This document shows positions 63,390 to 64,000 of a DNA stretch of 64,000 nucleotides, piece after piece. Source of the stretch: an uncultured Prevotella sp. (GTDB lineage Bacteria; Bacteroidota; Bacteroidia; Bacteroidales; Bacteroidaceae); NCBI GenBank assembly GCA_937907705.1, contig CALCVP010000001.1:1-64000 (forward strand). The letters are read 5' to 3'. How positions within the stretch are numbered: position 1 is the stretch's first letter; every line of letters starts with the position of its first letter. The notes under the pieces were generated by a model that made no database searches, had not been told where the DNA came from, and saw only the letters and a list, made by a program, of their open reading frames with translations. The position numbers were made by a program, and so were the translations under genes.

Positions 63390-64000
63390 TTATGGCAATT
63401 TAGGAGTAATGGTAAACGAGAAGCTATGGTTGCCATAGTGCAGGCGATACTGGTCTAATGGCCATGCGCCCCATGAGTTGGTTCCTCCTACGCCGTAGTG
63501 GTCGCTGTCTATATAGAGATTGGTGTATTTAGACTGAGCTACCTGGTAGCTGTGGCGTTGCTCTTTTCCCTTGCCGTCATCAAGGTCGCTGATGTTGTAG
63601 TGTAGAGCAGAAGCATAGAAAGGCTTGTCTGCCACTACGGTAAAGCCAAAACCGTCAGCTGTGGTTTGGGTCCATCGGCGGATATCGCTTTTGGTTCCAT
63701 TCTCTTGTGGACGTATGTAGGGGAAGAATTGCTGGTCAGCAGTCTGCTTGTAAATACCGATGCGCATGCAATCTTTACGGTCAGAGTAGTTCTCTATTGG
63801 TCCACGGCCATAGTAAAGGCTTTGATCCATATTGTAAGGCAATTGCATCTGCATGCCGAAGCGGAACATGTCTGCCACCTTTTCGCCGTCGGTAGCATCC
63901 ATCTTTTGTGTAACACGCATCGTGCCTTGATTGTCAATAAGGCTGTAAGTAATGGTGAGTGTCGCTTTTACCTCAGGCATGTTGTAGGTAGCCACTACAT
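63390..64000 (-). CDS. Glycoside hydrolase family 2 (beta-galactosidase-like), C-terminal part only
   Basis: Only the last 200 or so residues are in the window; the gene begins beyond 64000. The visible part is the beta-galactosidase small-chain domain (LacZ domain 5), with the signature YYGRGPIENYSDR, ADKPFYASALHYNISDLDD, and the aromatic GVGGTNSWGAWPLDQYRL near the end. The catalytic domain is not visible, so activity on galactosides is inferred from the domain family. The first Met codons seen are internal, not a start. It is upstream of the HAD and susCD genes on the same strand. Confidence 0.85.
   Translation of the reverse strand, partial: VVATYNMPEVKATLTITYSLIDNQGTMRVTQKMDATDGEKVADMFRFGMQMQLPYNMDQSLYYGRGPIENYSDRKDCMRIGIYKQTADQQFFPYIRPQENGTKSDIRRWTQTTADGFGFTVVADKPFYASALHYNISDLDDGKGKEQRHSYQVAQSKYTNLYIDSDHYGVGGTNSWGAWPLDQYRLHYGNHSFSFTITPKLP

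Noticed and set aside
1..64000. tRNA or rRNA genes
   Set aside because: I looked in the gaps for T-loop and acceptor-stem patterns and for conserved rRNA stretches and saw none.

Overview
The window is from a member of the Bacteroidales, most likely Prevotella/Segatella-like. The evidence is two SusC/SusD pairs, Bacteroidetes-type promoters (TTTG, 19-20 nt gap, TAnnTTTG), no regular Shine-Dalgarno sequences, a Rho factor with a very long low-complexity insert, a coiled-coil/zapA/rny operon, a BT_0820-type HAD protein and a C-terminal tail on a pectate lyase of the kind common in Prevotella secreted enzymes. No rRNA, tRNA, CRISPR array or insertion sequence was seen.

Layout. (1) 1-14.9 kb is a pectin utilisation locus: SusC, SusD and a surface lipoprotein with FnIII and beta-helix parts on the + strand, converging on a GH3 glycosidase, a PL1 pectate lyase and a GH28-GH105 fusion on the - strand. 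Together they would bind, cut, import and trim homogalacturonan-type pectin. (2) 15-32 kb holds housekeeping genes (fmt, glmS, prfC, a Sua5-family gene, a ROK kinase, a ClC channel), an ECF sigma/anti-sigma-like/exported-protein trio, a GtrA protein and a LysE exporter. It ends in an AT-rich type II restriction-modification pair. (3) 32.4-36.6 kb has surface polysaccharide genes (HAD phosphatase, Wzc-like tyrosine kinase, rmlA). (4) 36.9-50.6 kb has a cell-division/RNA-decay operon (coiled-coil protein, zapA, rny), a hemerythrin-LuxR regulator directly upstream of nrdD-nrdG, then engB, an ABC-F ATPase, rho and an MscS channel. (5) 51-55.5 kb has two lipoproteins of unknown function followed by a membrane-anchored AraC-type regulator. 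(6) 56-64 kb has an SDR enzyme, a second SusC/SusD pair, a HAD phosphatase and the 3' end of a GH2 beta-galactosidase that runs off the window.

Between genes there are about twenty recognisable -7 boxes, many strong hairpin terminators and two orphan promoter-hairpin-terminator units that look like small RNA genes. There are also two kinds of dispersed intergenic repeat: a hairpin family bounded by TAAGTAGGTGTTCA and its complement, and GCAAT/ATTGC-rich mosaics. Almost all of the -7 boxes are followed by CA, suggesting an extended motif TAnnTTTGCA.

The most unusual observations are the RIC/YtfE-like di-iron domain fused to a LuxR helix-turn-helix beside the anaerobic ribonucleotide reductase, the two orphan RNA units, the dispersed hairpin repeats, and the folded leader of the ABC-F gene. 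All functional calls rest on reading motifs by eye; no database search was possible.
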